Positions 44,380-52,539 are shown, numbered from the stretch's first letter. The stretch: DNA of 64,000 nucleotides from Pseudomonadales bacterium (GCA_024234815.1 JACKNO010000001.1:744001-808000); one strand, 5' to 3'. Translations and numbers: made by a program. The notes: generated by a model not told the origin, from the sequence alone.

Positions 44380-46092
44380 ATGGCTAATACAACACAAATG
44401 CTTAATAAAGTATTCAGAACCTGCCCGGACACCGGACTTAAATTCCATGGTCCGGCGGAAAACCTGATAAAGGTAAACGCGGTAGCCGCTGTGGTGTTTC
44501 TGCTGGTAGGCGGTTTTTTTGGTCTTTTGGTAGGCCTTACCCGCTGGCAAGCAGTTCACTTGCTGGGTGCGGAAGATTTTTACCTGGTCCTGACCGCACA
44601 CGGTCTCAACGTGCTCATCTTCTTTCTGATATTTTTTGAAATCGCGATACTTTATTTCTGCTCCTCGGTAGTCCTGGGCTGTCGCCTGGCGACACCCAAA
44701 TGGGCATGGGTCGGTTTCCTGCTGATGGTGATTGGCGCGGTTCTGAACAACGTGGTTGTCCTGCAGGGCAATGCCAGCGTGATGATGACCTCCTACGCGC
44801 CGATGGCGGCCCCCCCGCTGTTTTACCTCAGCCTCATCCTGTTTGCGGTGGGAGCCCTGATCGGCTGCTTTATATTCTTCGGCACCCTGGTGGTCGCCAA
44901 AAACGACAAGACCTATGAGGGCTCGATACCGCTGGTCACGTTCGGCGCGATGACCGCGGCTATTATCGCCGTATTTACCATCGTCAGCGGCGCAATCATA
45001 CTGATACCAACCTACCTCTGGAGCATCGGCGTGGTGGGTGAGATCGATGCCCTGGCCTATCGGCTGATCTGGTGGGCCTTCGGTCACTCTTCACAGCAGA
45101 TCAACGTCGCCGCCCACGTGTCAGTCTGGTATCTCATCGCCGCCGTCCTGTTTGGCGCAAGGCCGCTGTCGGAGAAAGTGAGCCGTACCGCGTTCCTCAT
45201 GTACATCTTTTTCCTGCAGATCGCCAGCGCCCACCACCTGCTGGTGGACCCGGGCGTCAGCTCCAACTTCAAGATGTTTAACACCAGCTACGCCATGTAC
45301 CTGGCCGTGATGGCATCCATGGTGCACGGTCTTACAGTACCGGGCTCCATCGAGGCGGCCCAGCGAGCCAGGGGGCACCGCGCGGGAATCTTCACCTGGT
45401 TGCGCAAGGCGCCCTGGGGCAACCCGACCTTCTCTGGCATGTTTATCTCGCTGGTAGGTTTCGGGTTTCTTGGCGGTATTACCGGCGTGGTAATGGGGGC
45501 GGAGCAAATCAACCTGTTGATACACAACACCCTCTATGTGCCCGGCCATTTTCACGCCACCGTTGTCCTGGGTACCACCCTGACCTTTATGGCGCTGACG
45601 TACTGGTTGGTACCGGTGCTGTTCCGCCGTGAAATCGTCTTCAAGGGGCTGGCCCGCTGGCAGCCCTACCTGTATGGCCTCGGTATGACCGGTGTCTCCC
45701 TCTTCCTGATGGGCGCCGGCACCCTGGGCGTCCCGCGCCGTCACTGGGATATCGGCTTCGCCGGCACCGGCGGCATCACCCATGAGTTCCCGGCAGCGGC
45801 CTATACCATGCTGGCGCTCAATGGCCTCTCGGTGATACTGGCGGTATTCGCGGGCGCGGCGTTCTGCGTGATCATCGTCGGCTCCCTGCTGTTCGGCAAG
45901 AAGTTGGGTGACCAGAAGATGGCTGAATCCTGGATTGCCAAGCCCGTTACCGACGAGGAATACAATGCCAACGGCGGCAGCGCCTATGCCATTCCTGGCA
46001 CCCTGGTACTGGCGCTGGTATTCTTTGTCAGCTTCGCGCTGTACTATTTCATCAACTGGAAATATCTGGCTGAGACCTGGGGTATCAGCTAG
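44380..46092 (+). CDS. Heme-copper oxidoreductase subunit I, B-type-like, lacking the active-site tyrosine (candidate CuA-type NO reductase)
   Basis: A 570-residue, roughly 13-span catalytic subunit. Low-spin heme ligands H74 and H392, high-spin heme ligand H390 and three copper/iron-B ligands H236, H285 and H286 are visible. Alignment by eye with ba3-type oxidases is good (APWGNPTFSG, HNTLYVPGHFH, GVPRR). The O2-reductase motif GHPxVY is replaced by GHSSQQ, so the cross-linking tyrosine is Gln240. That loss is a mark of NO reductases within the superfamily. Next to nirS and with no norBC in view, NO reduction is the leading hypothesis. The start has AAAGGA 6 bases upstream. Confidence 0.85.
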   Translation: MANTTQMLNKVFRTCPDTGLKFHGPAENLIKVNAVAAVVFLLVGGFFGLLVGLTRWQAVHLLGAEDFYLVLTAHGLNVLIFFLIFFEIAILYFCSSVVLGCRLATPKWAWVGFLLMVIGAVLNNVVVLQGNASVMMTSYAPMAAPPLFYLSLILFAVGALIGCFIFFGTLVVAKNDKTYEGSIPLVTFGAMTAAIIAVFTIVSGAIILIPTYLWSIGVVGEIDALAYRLIWWAFGHSSQQINVAAHVSVWYLIAAVLFGARPLSEKVSRTAFLMYIFFLQIASAHHLLVDPGVSSNFKMFNTSYAMYLAVMASMVHGLTVPGSIEAAQRARGHRAGIFTWLRKAPWGNPTFSGMFISLVGFGFLGGITGVVMGAEQINLLIHNTLYVPGHFHATVVLGTTLTFMALTYWLVPVLFRREIVFKGLARWQPYLYGLGMTGVSLFLMGAGTLGVPRRHWDIGFAGTGGITHEFPAAAYTMLALNGLSVILAVFAGAAFCVIIVGSLLFGKKLGDQKMAESWIAKPVTDEEYNANGGSAYAIPGTLVLALVFFVSFALYYFINWKYLAETWGIS

Positions 46093-46118
46093 ACCTGACT
46101 TTCCCCCTGTAGGTAACA

Positions 46119-46928
46119 ATGCGCAAGTTTACCTGGCCGGCGTTAGCCGGCCTTTGCTTTCTACTGAGTGTGGCTTTTGCGCGCGCTGAACCCGGGCTCG
46201 CCACGTTCAGCCGTGAGGAGGCGCTTGCCTATAGCCAGGCAGCCATCGGAAAAACCCTGGCGGGGGTCACGCTGGTCGACGCCGATGGGCGGCAGGTGTC
46301 GCTGGAGGATTTTCGGGGCAAGCCGTTGGTGATTAGCCTGATCTTCACCAGTTGCCACCATATCTGCCCCAGCACCACCCAGCACCTGCAGCAGGTGGTC
46401 AGCAAAGCACGCGACGCGCTGGATGAAGACAGTTTCCAGGTGATCAGCGTCGGCTTTGATACCGCCAACGACAGTCCCGAGCGCATGCGGCAATTTGGGG
46501 AAAACAATGGCGTCACCGACCCCCGCTGGCAGTTCCTGGCGGGGGACGCGGCGGCTGTTGAGTCCCTGGTGAACCAGTTGGGATTTATCTACACGCCCTC
46601 TTCCCGCGGATTCGACCACCTCATCCAGTCCTCCATAATCGATGCCGACGGCAAAGTCTATCGCCAGGTATACGGCATCACCTTTCCCACGCCGCAATTG
46701 ATCGAGCCGCTGAAAGAACTGGTCTTCGGGGAGCCGCGCGAGCAGTCCGCCCTGTCTCACCTCGGTAACCGTATTCGCCTGTTCTGCACGGTCTATGACC
46801 CGGCCACAGATAACTACTATATTGATATATCGGTGTTTATCGGTACTATCGTGGGCGTCATTACCTCGCTGGTGTTTGGTCGAATCCTGATCAAGGAGTG
46901 GCGCAAGAGTATCAGGGCGGATCGATGA
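46119..46928 (+). CDS. SCO1/SenC-family copper chaperone
   Basis: A 269-residue thioredoxin-fold protein that delivers copper to CuA. It has a signal peptide (ending AFARA), the metal site CHHIC (CxxxC) near residue 80 and the distal histidine in FDHLIQ near 166. Unusually it also has a C-terminal membrane span (about residues 236-260), so the domain is tethered at that end. Its position between subunit I and the cytochrome b fusion indicates assembly of the CuA centre encoded two genes upstream. Its stop overlaps the next start (ATGA). Confidence 0.92.
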   Translation: MRKFTWPALAGLCFLLSVAFARAEPGLATFSREEALAYSQAAIGKTLAGVTLVDADGRQVSLEDFRGKPLVISLIFTSCHHICPSTTQHLQQVVSKARDALDEDSFQVISVGFDTANDSPERMRQFGENNGVTDPRWQFLAGDAAAVESLVNQLGFIYTPSSRGFDHLIQSSIIDADGKVYRQVYGITFPTPQLIEPLKELVFGEPREQSALSHLGNRIRLFCTVYDPATDNYYIDISVFIGTIVGVITSLVFGRILIKEWRKSIRADR

Positions 46929-48481
46929 AAACGTTGTTGAAAAAGGGCTTTAACCAGCTCGATGCCGTGTTTTCACGGGTATTTACCCCTGCGTGGAATC
47001 CCATGTACCAGCTGGGGGCACTGGGGTTTTTCTATTTCTGGATCGTCGCAGTCACCGGTGTTTACCTCTTTATCTTCTTTGAGACCAGTATCTCCGGCGC
47101 CTACAGTTCGATCGAGCAGATAACGGTCGGGCAGTGGTACCTCGGCGGGGTTATGCGCAGCTTCCACCGCTATGCCTCCGCCGCCATGGGGGTCACCGTC
47201 ACCCTGCACCTGTTGCGGGAGTTCGCCATGGACCGCTACAGCGGGCCGCGCTGGTTCAGTTGGGTGTCAGGTGTTCCCCTGCTGTGGCTGTTGTTCGCCT
47301 CCGCCATCGGCGGTTACTGGCTGGTCTGGGACGTGCAGGCCCAGTATATCGCCGTGCTGACGTCCGAGTGGTTTGACTGGCTGCCTATCATGGTCGACCC
47401 GATGGCCAGTAATTTCCTGAACGAGGCCACCCTCAGCGACCGGTTTTTTTCCCTGCTGGTATTCCTGCACATCGGCATTCCGCTGGCCCTGTTGCTGGGT
47501 ATGTTTATCCACATCAAGCGGGTGACGGCGGCCCGCAGCAACCCGGCGAAGGGGCTGGCGGCGGGAACCCTGCTGGCGATGCTGGTGGTATCCCTGTGGC
47601 GCCCCGCCCTCAGCCAGGCGCCGGCCAACCTGGACATGGCAGTTACCGAGGTCGGCCTGGACTGGATATTCCTCAATCCTTACCCCCTGATCAACAGCTG
47701 GGGCCCGGGCCAGACCTGGGCGCTTCTGGTCGGGCTTTCCACCGCGCTGTGTCTGTTGCCGTGGCTGCCGTCCAGGCGTCCCAAACAGTCCCCGGTCGCG
47801 GTTGTCTATCCGCCTGACTGTAACGGTTGTGGCTGGTGCCTCGCCGACTGCCCCTACGAAGCGATCAGCATGAAGGAGCACGACTACAAGCCGGGACACA
47901 AGCAGTCGGTGGTGGATCCGGACCTGTGCGTCAGCTGCGGTATCTGCGCCGGCGCCTGCCCGTCCTCCTCGCCGTTCCGCCATGTGGACGAGTTGACCAC
48001 CGGCATCAGTATCCCCGGCCTGCATATCAAGGAACTGCTGTCCCTGACCGAAACCAAATTGCGCGAGCTGGGTACCGAGGCGCCGCGGGTACTGCTGTAT
48101 GGCTGCGACCATGGCAGCGTGGTGGAGGGAATGGCTTCAAATACCGTGGCAACCATAAGCATGCCCTGTTCCGCGCTGGTGCCGCCGGCTTTTGTCGATT
48201 ACGTTTTGCGCCAGAATCTCGCGGAGGGTGTCCTGATCAGCGGTTGCTGCGAGGGGGACTGTTACCACCGACTGGGCAATACCTGGATGGACCAGCGCTT
48301 CGCCATGGAGCGCATGCCGGTGTTGCGTACCCGGGTTCCCCGGGAGCAGGTGCGACTGCGCTGGCTGGGCGCCCAGGGTACCAGCGAACTGGGGCGTGAG
48401 CTGATCGCGTTCCAGCAGGAGCTGCGTGAGAATTCCGCCGTTGTCGATCCCATCCGGCTGCAGGAGGCGAGTAATGGCTGA
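46925..48481 (+). CDS. Cytochrome b - ferredoxin - MvhD fusion protein
   Basis: A 518-residue fusion of three redox modules. Residues 1-230 are a cytochrome b N-terminal-like membrane domain with two histidine pairs at 14-residue spacing (H81/H95 and H182/H196), enough for two b hemes, plus a further span near 262-281. Residues 299-345 are a two-cluster ferredoxin (C299, 302, 305, 309; C335, 338, 341, 345). Residues 388-470 match the MvhD/FrhD family, with C394, C415, C441, C442 and C446, a [2Fe-2S] carrier of hydrogenase-heterodisulfide reductase systems. It could move electrons between quinone and a soluble Fe-S partner. The start overlaps the SCO stop. Confidence 0.9.
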   Translation: MKTLLKKGFNQLDAVFSRVFTPAWNPMYQLGALGFFYFWIVAVTGVYLFIFFETSISGAYSSIEQITVGQWYLGGVMRSFHRYASAAMGVTVTLHLLREFAMDRYSGPRWFSWVSGVPLLWLLFASAIGGYWLVWDVQAQYIAVLTSEWFDWLPIMVDPMASNFLNEATLSDRFFSLLVFLHIGIPLALLLGMFIHIKRVTAARSNPAKGLAAGTLLAMLVVSLWRPALSQAPANLDMAVTEVGLDWIFLNPYPLINSWGPGQTWALLVGLSTALCLLPWLPSRRPKQSPVAVVYPPDCNGCGWCLADCPYEAISMKEHDYKPGHKQSVVDPDLCVSCGICAGACPSSSPFRHVDELTTGISIPGLHIKELLSLTETKLRELGTEAPRVLLYGCDHGSVVEGMASNTVATISMPCSALVPPAFVDYVLRQNLAEGVLISGCCEGDCYHRLGNTWMDQRFAMERMPVLRTRVPREQVRLRWLGAQGTSELGRELIAFQQELRENSAVVDPIRLQEASNG

Positions 48482-48968
48482 TGCTACTCGCTACCTGGGC
48501 CAGGGCCTGCTCTATGCGCTGTTCTTCCTGCCGATTGTCTACTTTACCCATGAGCCCCAGCATCGGCACCTCGCCGAGGACATGGCTGAGCTCAAAATCG
48601 CGGTGCGCCATGCCGGCGTCACTATTGGCGAATGTACCGATGTGCAGGCTGGTGCGTATACGCCCCTGCCCGGCAACAAGCAGCGGCCGCAAATCTGCCC
48701 CCGCGAGCGCTCCCCGCTGGAGCTGGAGTTGCTGATGGATGGTAAGCCATTGTACCGCGCCAGCGTGTCGCCCTCGGGCCTGCACGATGATGGCGTTGCC
48801 AGTATTTACCGCCGTTTTACAGTGCCTGCGGGCAGGCATAACCTGGAGCTGCGGATGAACGACAACGTGGCAGTGGAGGGTTACCCCTGGGTGCTGGAGC
48901 AGGAAGTGGACCTGCAGCCCGCCCAGGTGATGGTTGCCAGTTTCAAAGATGGATTCAGGTTGCAGTGA
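48474..48968 (+). CDS. Membrane-anchored periplasmic protein of the CuA-oxidoreductase operon, unknown function
   Basis: A 164-residue protein with an N-terminal membrane anchor (about residues 8-24) and a beta-rich domain, two cysteines (C54, C75) and a closing segment (RRFTVPAGRHNLELRMNDN) resembling the Ig-like tails of FixG-type proteins. No family recognised. AGGAGG lies 7 bases before the ATG, and the start overlaps the upstream stop by 8 bases; its own stop overlaps the next start. Complete embedding in the operon points to a role in assembly or stability of the complex. Confidence 0.82.
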   Translation: MADATRYLGQGLLYALFFLPIVYFTHEPQHRHLAEDMAELKIAVRHAGVTIGECTDVQAGAYTPLPGNKQRPQICPRERSPLELELLMDGKPLYRASVSPSGLHDDGVASIYRRFTVPAGRHNLELRMNDNVAVEGYPWVLEQEVDLQPAQVMVASFKDGFRLQ

Positions 48969-50353
48969 CGCCGGAGCAGGATTACAGCCTGGAGGTACCC
49001 CGGGACTCGCGGCGTCTGCTGGCCCTGGGGTGGCTCTGGTTGTGCGTGCTGGCGCTGTTGGGTGCGGGAGTTTTCTCGCTGCTGTTGGTGGCCTCCCGCA
49101 CGCCCTATGTGTCGGAGCACATACCCTGGATTGATTTTTTCCACTCCGCGCTGGTGGTGCATGTCGATCTTTCGGTGCTGGTGTGGAGCCTCGCCTTCGG
49201 CGGTATTCTGTGGAGCCTGAACCAGCGCACGGGCCGGGCCTGGCTGGCCTGGCTCGCCCTGGCGCTTGCCTGCGCCGGCGCGCTAACCATCATGGTTTCG
49301 CCCTTTGTGCGCGACGCCCAGCCCCTGATGAGCAATTATGTGCCGGTGTTGCAGCATCCCCTGTTTTTCTCGGGACTGCTGCTGTTCGCGGTGGGTTTCA
49401 GTCTGCTGGTTCTGAACAGCATGTTTTTCATGGCGCCTGTGGGTCCGTGGATGAGCGCCCGTGGCGCCCTGCGTTTCGGCTTGAATGCCGCCGCTGTTTC
49501 GGCAGCCGTGGCGCTGATCTGCTTCGTCTGGTCGTACCTGCAGATGCCGGATTACCTGATGGGCCAGTCCTTCTTTGAATTGCTGTTCTGGGGCGGCGGC
49601 CATGTACTGCAGTTCACCTATACGCTGCTGATGCTGGTGTGCTGGTTGATGCTGTCGCGTGAAGCTGGCCTGCCGCTGGCGGTGACGCCCCGGGTGGTAC
49701 TGTTGATCCTGTTTGTCGGCCTCGCCTGTGTCTTTGTCTCGCCCCTGATCTACCTTGCCTACCCGCTGACCACGCCCGAGCACATGCTGTTATTCACCTG
49801 GCTGATGCGCTGGGGCGGCAGCCTGGCCACGCTGCCGCTGGCACTGGCGGTGTTGGCTGGCCTGCTGCGCTATGGTGGCGCGACACAAGCGGAATGGCAG
49901 GCGCGCTCCGCCCTGCAGTGCTCCCTGTTCCTGTTTGGTATTGGCGGCATGATCGGCTTCCTGATATCCGGTAGCGACGTCACCATCCCCGCGCACTACC
50001 ACGGTTCTATCGTAGGGGTGACGCTTGCCATGATGGGCGTCTGTTACATGTTGTTGCCGCGCCTGGGCTACCCTTTGCGCAACCTGAAACTGGCTATCTG
50101 GCAGCCTATCATTTATAGCGGCGGACAATTGATGCATGTGGGGGGACTGGTCTGGTCGGGTGGCTACGGCGTGCAGCGCAAGGTGGCGGGAGCAGAGCAG
50201 GGCCTGGATTCGCTGGAGCGGGTGATGGGCATGGGCCTAATGGGGCTGGGCGGCCTGATCTCCTCCATCGGGGGATTGTTGTTCCTGGTTATTGTTTTGC
50301 GGGCCCTCACCCGGGTGCAGCAAGGTGCGCATCAGGTTGAAGACCGACAGTGA
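48965..50353 (+). CDS. Second, degenerate heme-copper oxidase subunit I-like protein
   Basis: A 462-residue protein with about 12 spans that reads as a compact heme-copper subunit I. H66 (VVHVDLSVLVW), H344 and H346 (PAHYHGSIVG) match the heme ligands. H213 sits in WGGGHVLQF where oxidases have GHPxVY, so the tyrosine is Phe217. The second copper-ligand pair is reduced to E272-H273 (TTPEHM). It therefore keeps heme sites but has an altered or lost binuclear metal site. It starts with GTG overlapping the upstream stop (GTGA). Possible roles are an NO reductase-like or electron-transfer subunit, or a sensor of NO. Confidence 0.82.
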   Translation: MTPEQDYSLEVPRDSRRLLALGWLWLCVLALLGAGVFSLLLVASRTPYVSEHIPWIDFFHSALVVHVDLSVLVWSLAFGGILWSLNQRTGRAWLAWLALALACAGALTIMVSPFVRDAQPLMSNYVPVLQHPLFFSGLLLFAVGFSLLVLNSMFFMAPVGPWMSARGALRFGLNAAAVSAAVALICFVWSYLQMPDYLMGQSFFELLFWGGGHVLQFTYTLLMLVCWLMLSREAGLPLAVTPRVVLLILFVGLACVFVSPLIYLAYPLTTPEHMLLFTWLMRWGGSLATLPLALAVLAGLLRYGGATQAEWQARSALQCSLFLFGIGGMIGFLISGSDVTIPAHYHGSIVGVTLAMMGVCYMLLPRLGYPLRNLKLAIWQPIIYSGGQLMHVGGLVWSGGYGVQRKVAGAEQGLDSLERVMGMGLMGLGGLISSIGGLLFLVIVLRALTRVQQGAHQVEDRQ

Positions 50354-50491
50354 CAGGATCAGGATCAGTACGAAAAAAATAATATTGCGACCAGGCAGCG
50401 GTTCGCCGTGCACCTTTTCCAGCAGGAGCAGCAGTCGATCGCACAACAGGTAGAGCACAATGCCTACGCCGGTAAACAGGATAATTTCCAT
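50237..50491 (-). CDS. Small two-span membrane protein, antisense to the operon 3' end
   Basis: An 84-residue protein with two membrane spans (about residues 1-20 and 38-58) around a conserved-looking loop KVHGEPLPGRN, then a Gln/Asn-rich soluble tail. GGAG lies 8 bases upstream of the ATG. Its 3' third overlaps the end of the heme-copper-like gene on the other strand. Strongly patterned hydrophobicity supports a real gene; no family recognised. Confidence 0.6.
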   Translation of the reverse strand: MEIILFTGVGIVLYLLCDRLLLLLEKVHGEPLPGRNIIFFVLILILSLSVFNLMRTLLHPGEGPQNNNQEQQSPDGGDQAAQPH

Positions 50492-50541
50492 GGGTTCGCT
50501 CCAAATCCAGAAGATGTTGCAACAAGCGGGAAGGCAGGGCA

Positions 50542-51078
50542 ATGACATATAGCGTTAAATTTAATGCCCGCTGGCCGCTTACTCTGCTACTCATTGGCAC
50601 CGTGTTGCTGGCGGGCTGTGGCGAACAGCGCTTTCTTGCACCCGATGCCCCGGATTTTTCCCTGCCCAGCCTGGAGGGGGGCGAGACTGTTACCCTGCGT
50701 GACTACCGCGGTGATGTTGTCTACCTCACCTTCTGGGCTTCGTGGTGCCAGCCCTGCAGGGAGGAGATGCCGCTTGTTTCCTCTCTCTGGCAGGCTCATC
50801 GCGACGAGGGCTTCCAGGTCATAGCGATCAATGTCGATGAGGACCCGGAGGCGGCGCGACAATTCGCCCGGGAACTGAATCTGGAGTTCCCGCTGGTGTA
50901 TGACGCTGACCGCGCCGTGAGCCAGCTCTACCGGGTGGCGGGTTACCCCAGCCACTATGTGCTGGACCGGCGTGGCAAGGTCAGGTTCTCCGCCCTGGGT
51001 TTTACCGAAGCGGATGCCCGGGCGGTTACCCAGGAGGTCGGGACTTTACTGGCGGAGCCAGTCGGTGCAGCAAATTGA
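50542..51078 (+). CDS. TlpA-like thiol-disulfide lipoprotein
   Basis: A 178-residue thioredoxin-fold protein of the TlpA/ResA type. Lipobox LLAGC (cysteine about residue 28), then the active site WASWCQPC near residue 70 and the cis-proline segment GYPSHYVLD. It reduces periplasmic disulfides, typically in cytochrome c maturation or for CuA assembly; the second fits the upstream CuA operon. Its 3' end overlaps the convergent heme A synthase gene by about 50 bases. Confidence 0.92.
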   Translation: MTYSVKFNARWPLTLLLIGTVLLAGCGEQRFLAPDAPDFSLPSLEGGETVTLRDYRGDVVYLTFWASWCQPCREEMPLVSSLWQAHRDEGFQVIAINVDEDPEAARQFARELNLEFPLVYDADRAVSQLYRVAGYPSHYVLDRRGKVRFSALGFTEADARAVTQEVGTLLAEPVGAAN

Positions 51079-52003
51079 TACAGCCCAGTAACAGCAGCGC
51101 CGCCAGGCAGTTGTGCAGGGTCAGCAACAACAGCGGGACCTGAAACCAGACCGCGCTGATACCTACCAGCAGTTGGCTGATGGAAAACAGCGACAGTGCG
51201 ATCACGGTGCCCGCCAGCAGGGGCTGCGGCTTCATCTTGCGCACCAGCCAGGCCAGGTAGCCGGCGGTCAGCAGGCCGAATAGCCTGTGGCTGATGCTGA
51301 GGATCGCCAGCGAGTCCGGGCGAATCACCCGGCCATGCTCGTCCAGGGCAATCCGGCGCAGCGGATTGAAAGCGTCTTGCAGATTGTCGAGCCGCAGTAG
51401 CTCGCCCTCGCAGCTGATCAAGCCGGGGCAACTGGCGGAAGCGTAGTTGGCGCTGCTCCAGCCGCCCAGCACGATCTGCATGACCACGAGCCCGAGCGCA
51501 ATCAGGGCCAGCGGACGCAGGCCCGGCTGTCCGGGAGGCGCGCCGCCGCCTTCGGTCTCCCGTTGTAACAACCACCACAACAGTCCCAGCAACGCCATAC
51601 CGCCCAGCAGGTTGCCCATGGTGATCAGCGGGTTGCTGCGCGTGGGTGTGTAGTAGCCCAGCAGGGACAGGAATACGGTAATGGCGAATATTGCCACGGG
51701 CACGATCAGGCTGGTGGATCGACTATTACCCTGGCGCAGGGCGACGACGAAGATAGCGACAATGAACAGGCCCAGGGTGCTGGCGATATAGCGGTGGGCA
51801 ACCCTTGCACCGTAGTGCGCCATATCGCGCCCCTCCGGGGTCAGTACAGTGATACCCTTTTTTTCGACCTCGGGATCCAGTTGCGCATAGCACCCCGGCC
51901 AATTCTCGCAGCCTATGCCCACCTCGGCCAGCCGAATATAGGCGCTCAGCACCACCGTGAGCAGGGTGAGCAGCAGTGACAGTGAGATCAGCGAGCGGTA
52001 AAT
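51026..52003 (-). CDS. ctaA: Heme A synthase (CtaA/COX15) with probable ATT start
   Basis: Eight-span heme O monooxygenase of about 325 residues that converts heme O to heme A. Family signatures are clear: RLAEVGIGCENWPGCY (cysteine pair of the first loop), HYGARVAHR, NLLGGMALLGLLWWL, the LGGWSSANYASASCPG second-half loop with cysteine, and ISHRLFGL. The first conventional start (GTG 51955) would delete most of span 1. No ATG, GTG or TTG exists between it and the stop at 52067. ATT at 52003 has GGAG 9 bases upstream and restores the span. No ctaB is in the window. Confidence 0.87.
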   Translation of the reverse strand: MYRSLISLSLLLTLLTVVLSAYIRLAEVGIGCENWPGCYAQLDPEVEKKGITVLTPEGRDMAHYGARVAHRYIASTLGLFIVAIFVVALRQGNSRSTSLIVPVAIFAITVFLSLLGYYTPTRSNPLITMGNLLGGMALLGLLWWLLQRETEGGGAPPGQPGLRPLALIALGLVVMQIVLGGWSSANYASASCPGLISCEGELLRLDNLQDAFNPLRRIALDEHGRVIRPDSLAILSISHRLFGLLTAGYLAWLVRKMKPQPLLAGTVIALSLFSISQLLVGISAVWFQVPLLLLTLHNCLAALLLLGCINLLHRLAPPVKSRPPG

Positions 52004-52164
52004 GGCAGTTAACTCCGGCAGGGGTGTTTCAGCGTGGTACTTCGGCTGGATGCCGACCAGTGTAGATCAGGGAGCGCGAGGCGGCCAGATATTGAACCGC
52101 CGGCACACAAGCCGCGCAGGCCACAACCGTATCCGGCCCTTGCCGATGCATCGTGGCGAAGCCT

Positions 52165-52539
52165 TCAGCCGAAGCGGTTGCTGCCTTCGGTGCCGCGAAG
52201 AACCATGAAGTACAGCAGCGCCAGGGTACCGAAAATCGGGATAAAACTCAGCAGCAGCCACCAGCCGGAGCGGTCGGTGTCGTGCAACCTGCGGACGCTG
52301 ACCGCCAGGTTAGGTAACAACAGCGCAAGTGAGACGATGAGCGATAGCGGCTGCCCGGCATCGGGGTCGAAGGCAGCCGCTCCCAGCATCGGCGCCACCA
52401 ATCCACCGTCTATCAGGCCGAGAACCGTAAACAGGATGACGCTCGCCAGTATCCACCACCAGTATTCAGACCGGGTGGCCCGACCCGAGAAGGTCGCATA
52501 CTTGCCCAGTACTGTTTTTACCGCGGTTACCATGTCCAT
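52165..52539 (-). CDS. DUF805 family membrane protein
   Basis: A 124-residue inner-membrane protein of the DUF805/YhaH family. The N-terminal YATFSGRATRSEYWWW and VRRLHDTDRSGWW motifs are diagnostic, with about three to four spans. Function unknown for the family. No operon partner. Confidence 0.93.
   Translation of the reverse strand: MDMVTAVKTVLGKYATFSGRATRSEYWWWILASVILFTVLGLIDGGLVAPMLGAAAFDPDAGQPLSLIVSLALLLPNLAVSVRRLHDTDRSGWWLLLSFIPIFGTLALLYFMVLRGTEGSNRFG

Noticed and set aside
44380..46092. Annotation as an ordinary cytochrome c oxidase subunit I
   Set aside because: The tyrosine of the catalytic GHPxVY motif is missing (GHSSQQ), which is incompatible with known A- and B-type O2 reduction; NO reduction is a better working call.
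44272..48112. Long minus-strand frames (271, 332 and 281 codons) antisense to the CuA operon
   Set aside because: Low-complexity His/Gln/Arg translations opposite well-supported membrane genes; no ribosome sites.
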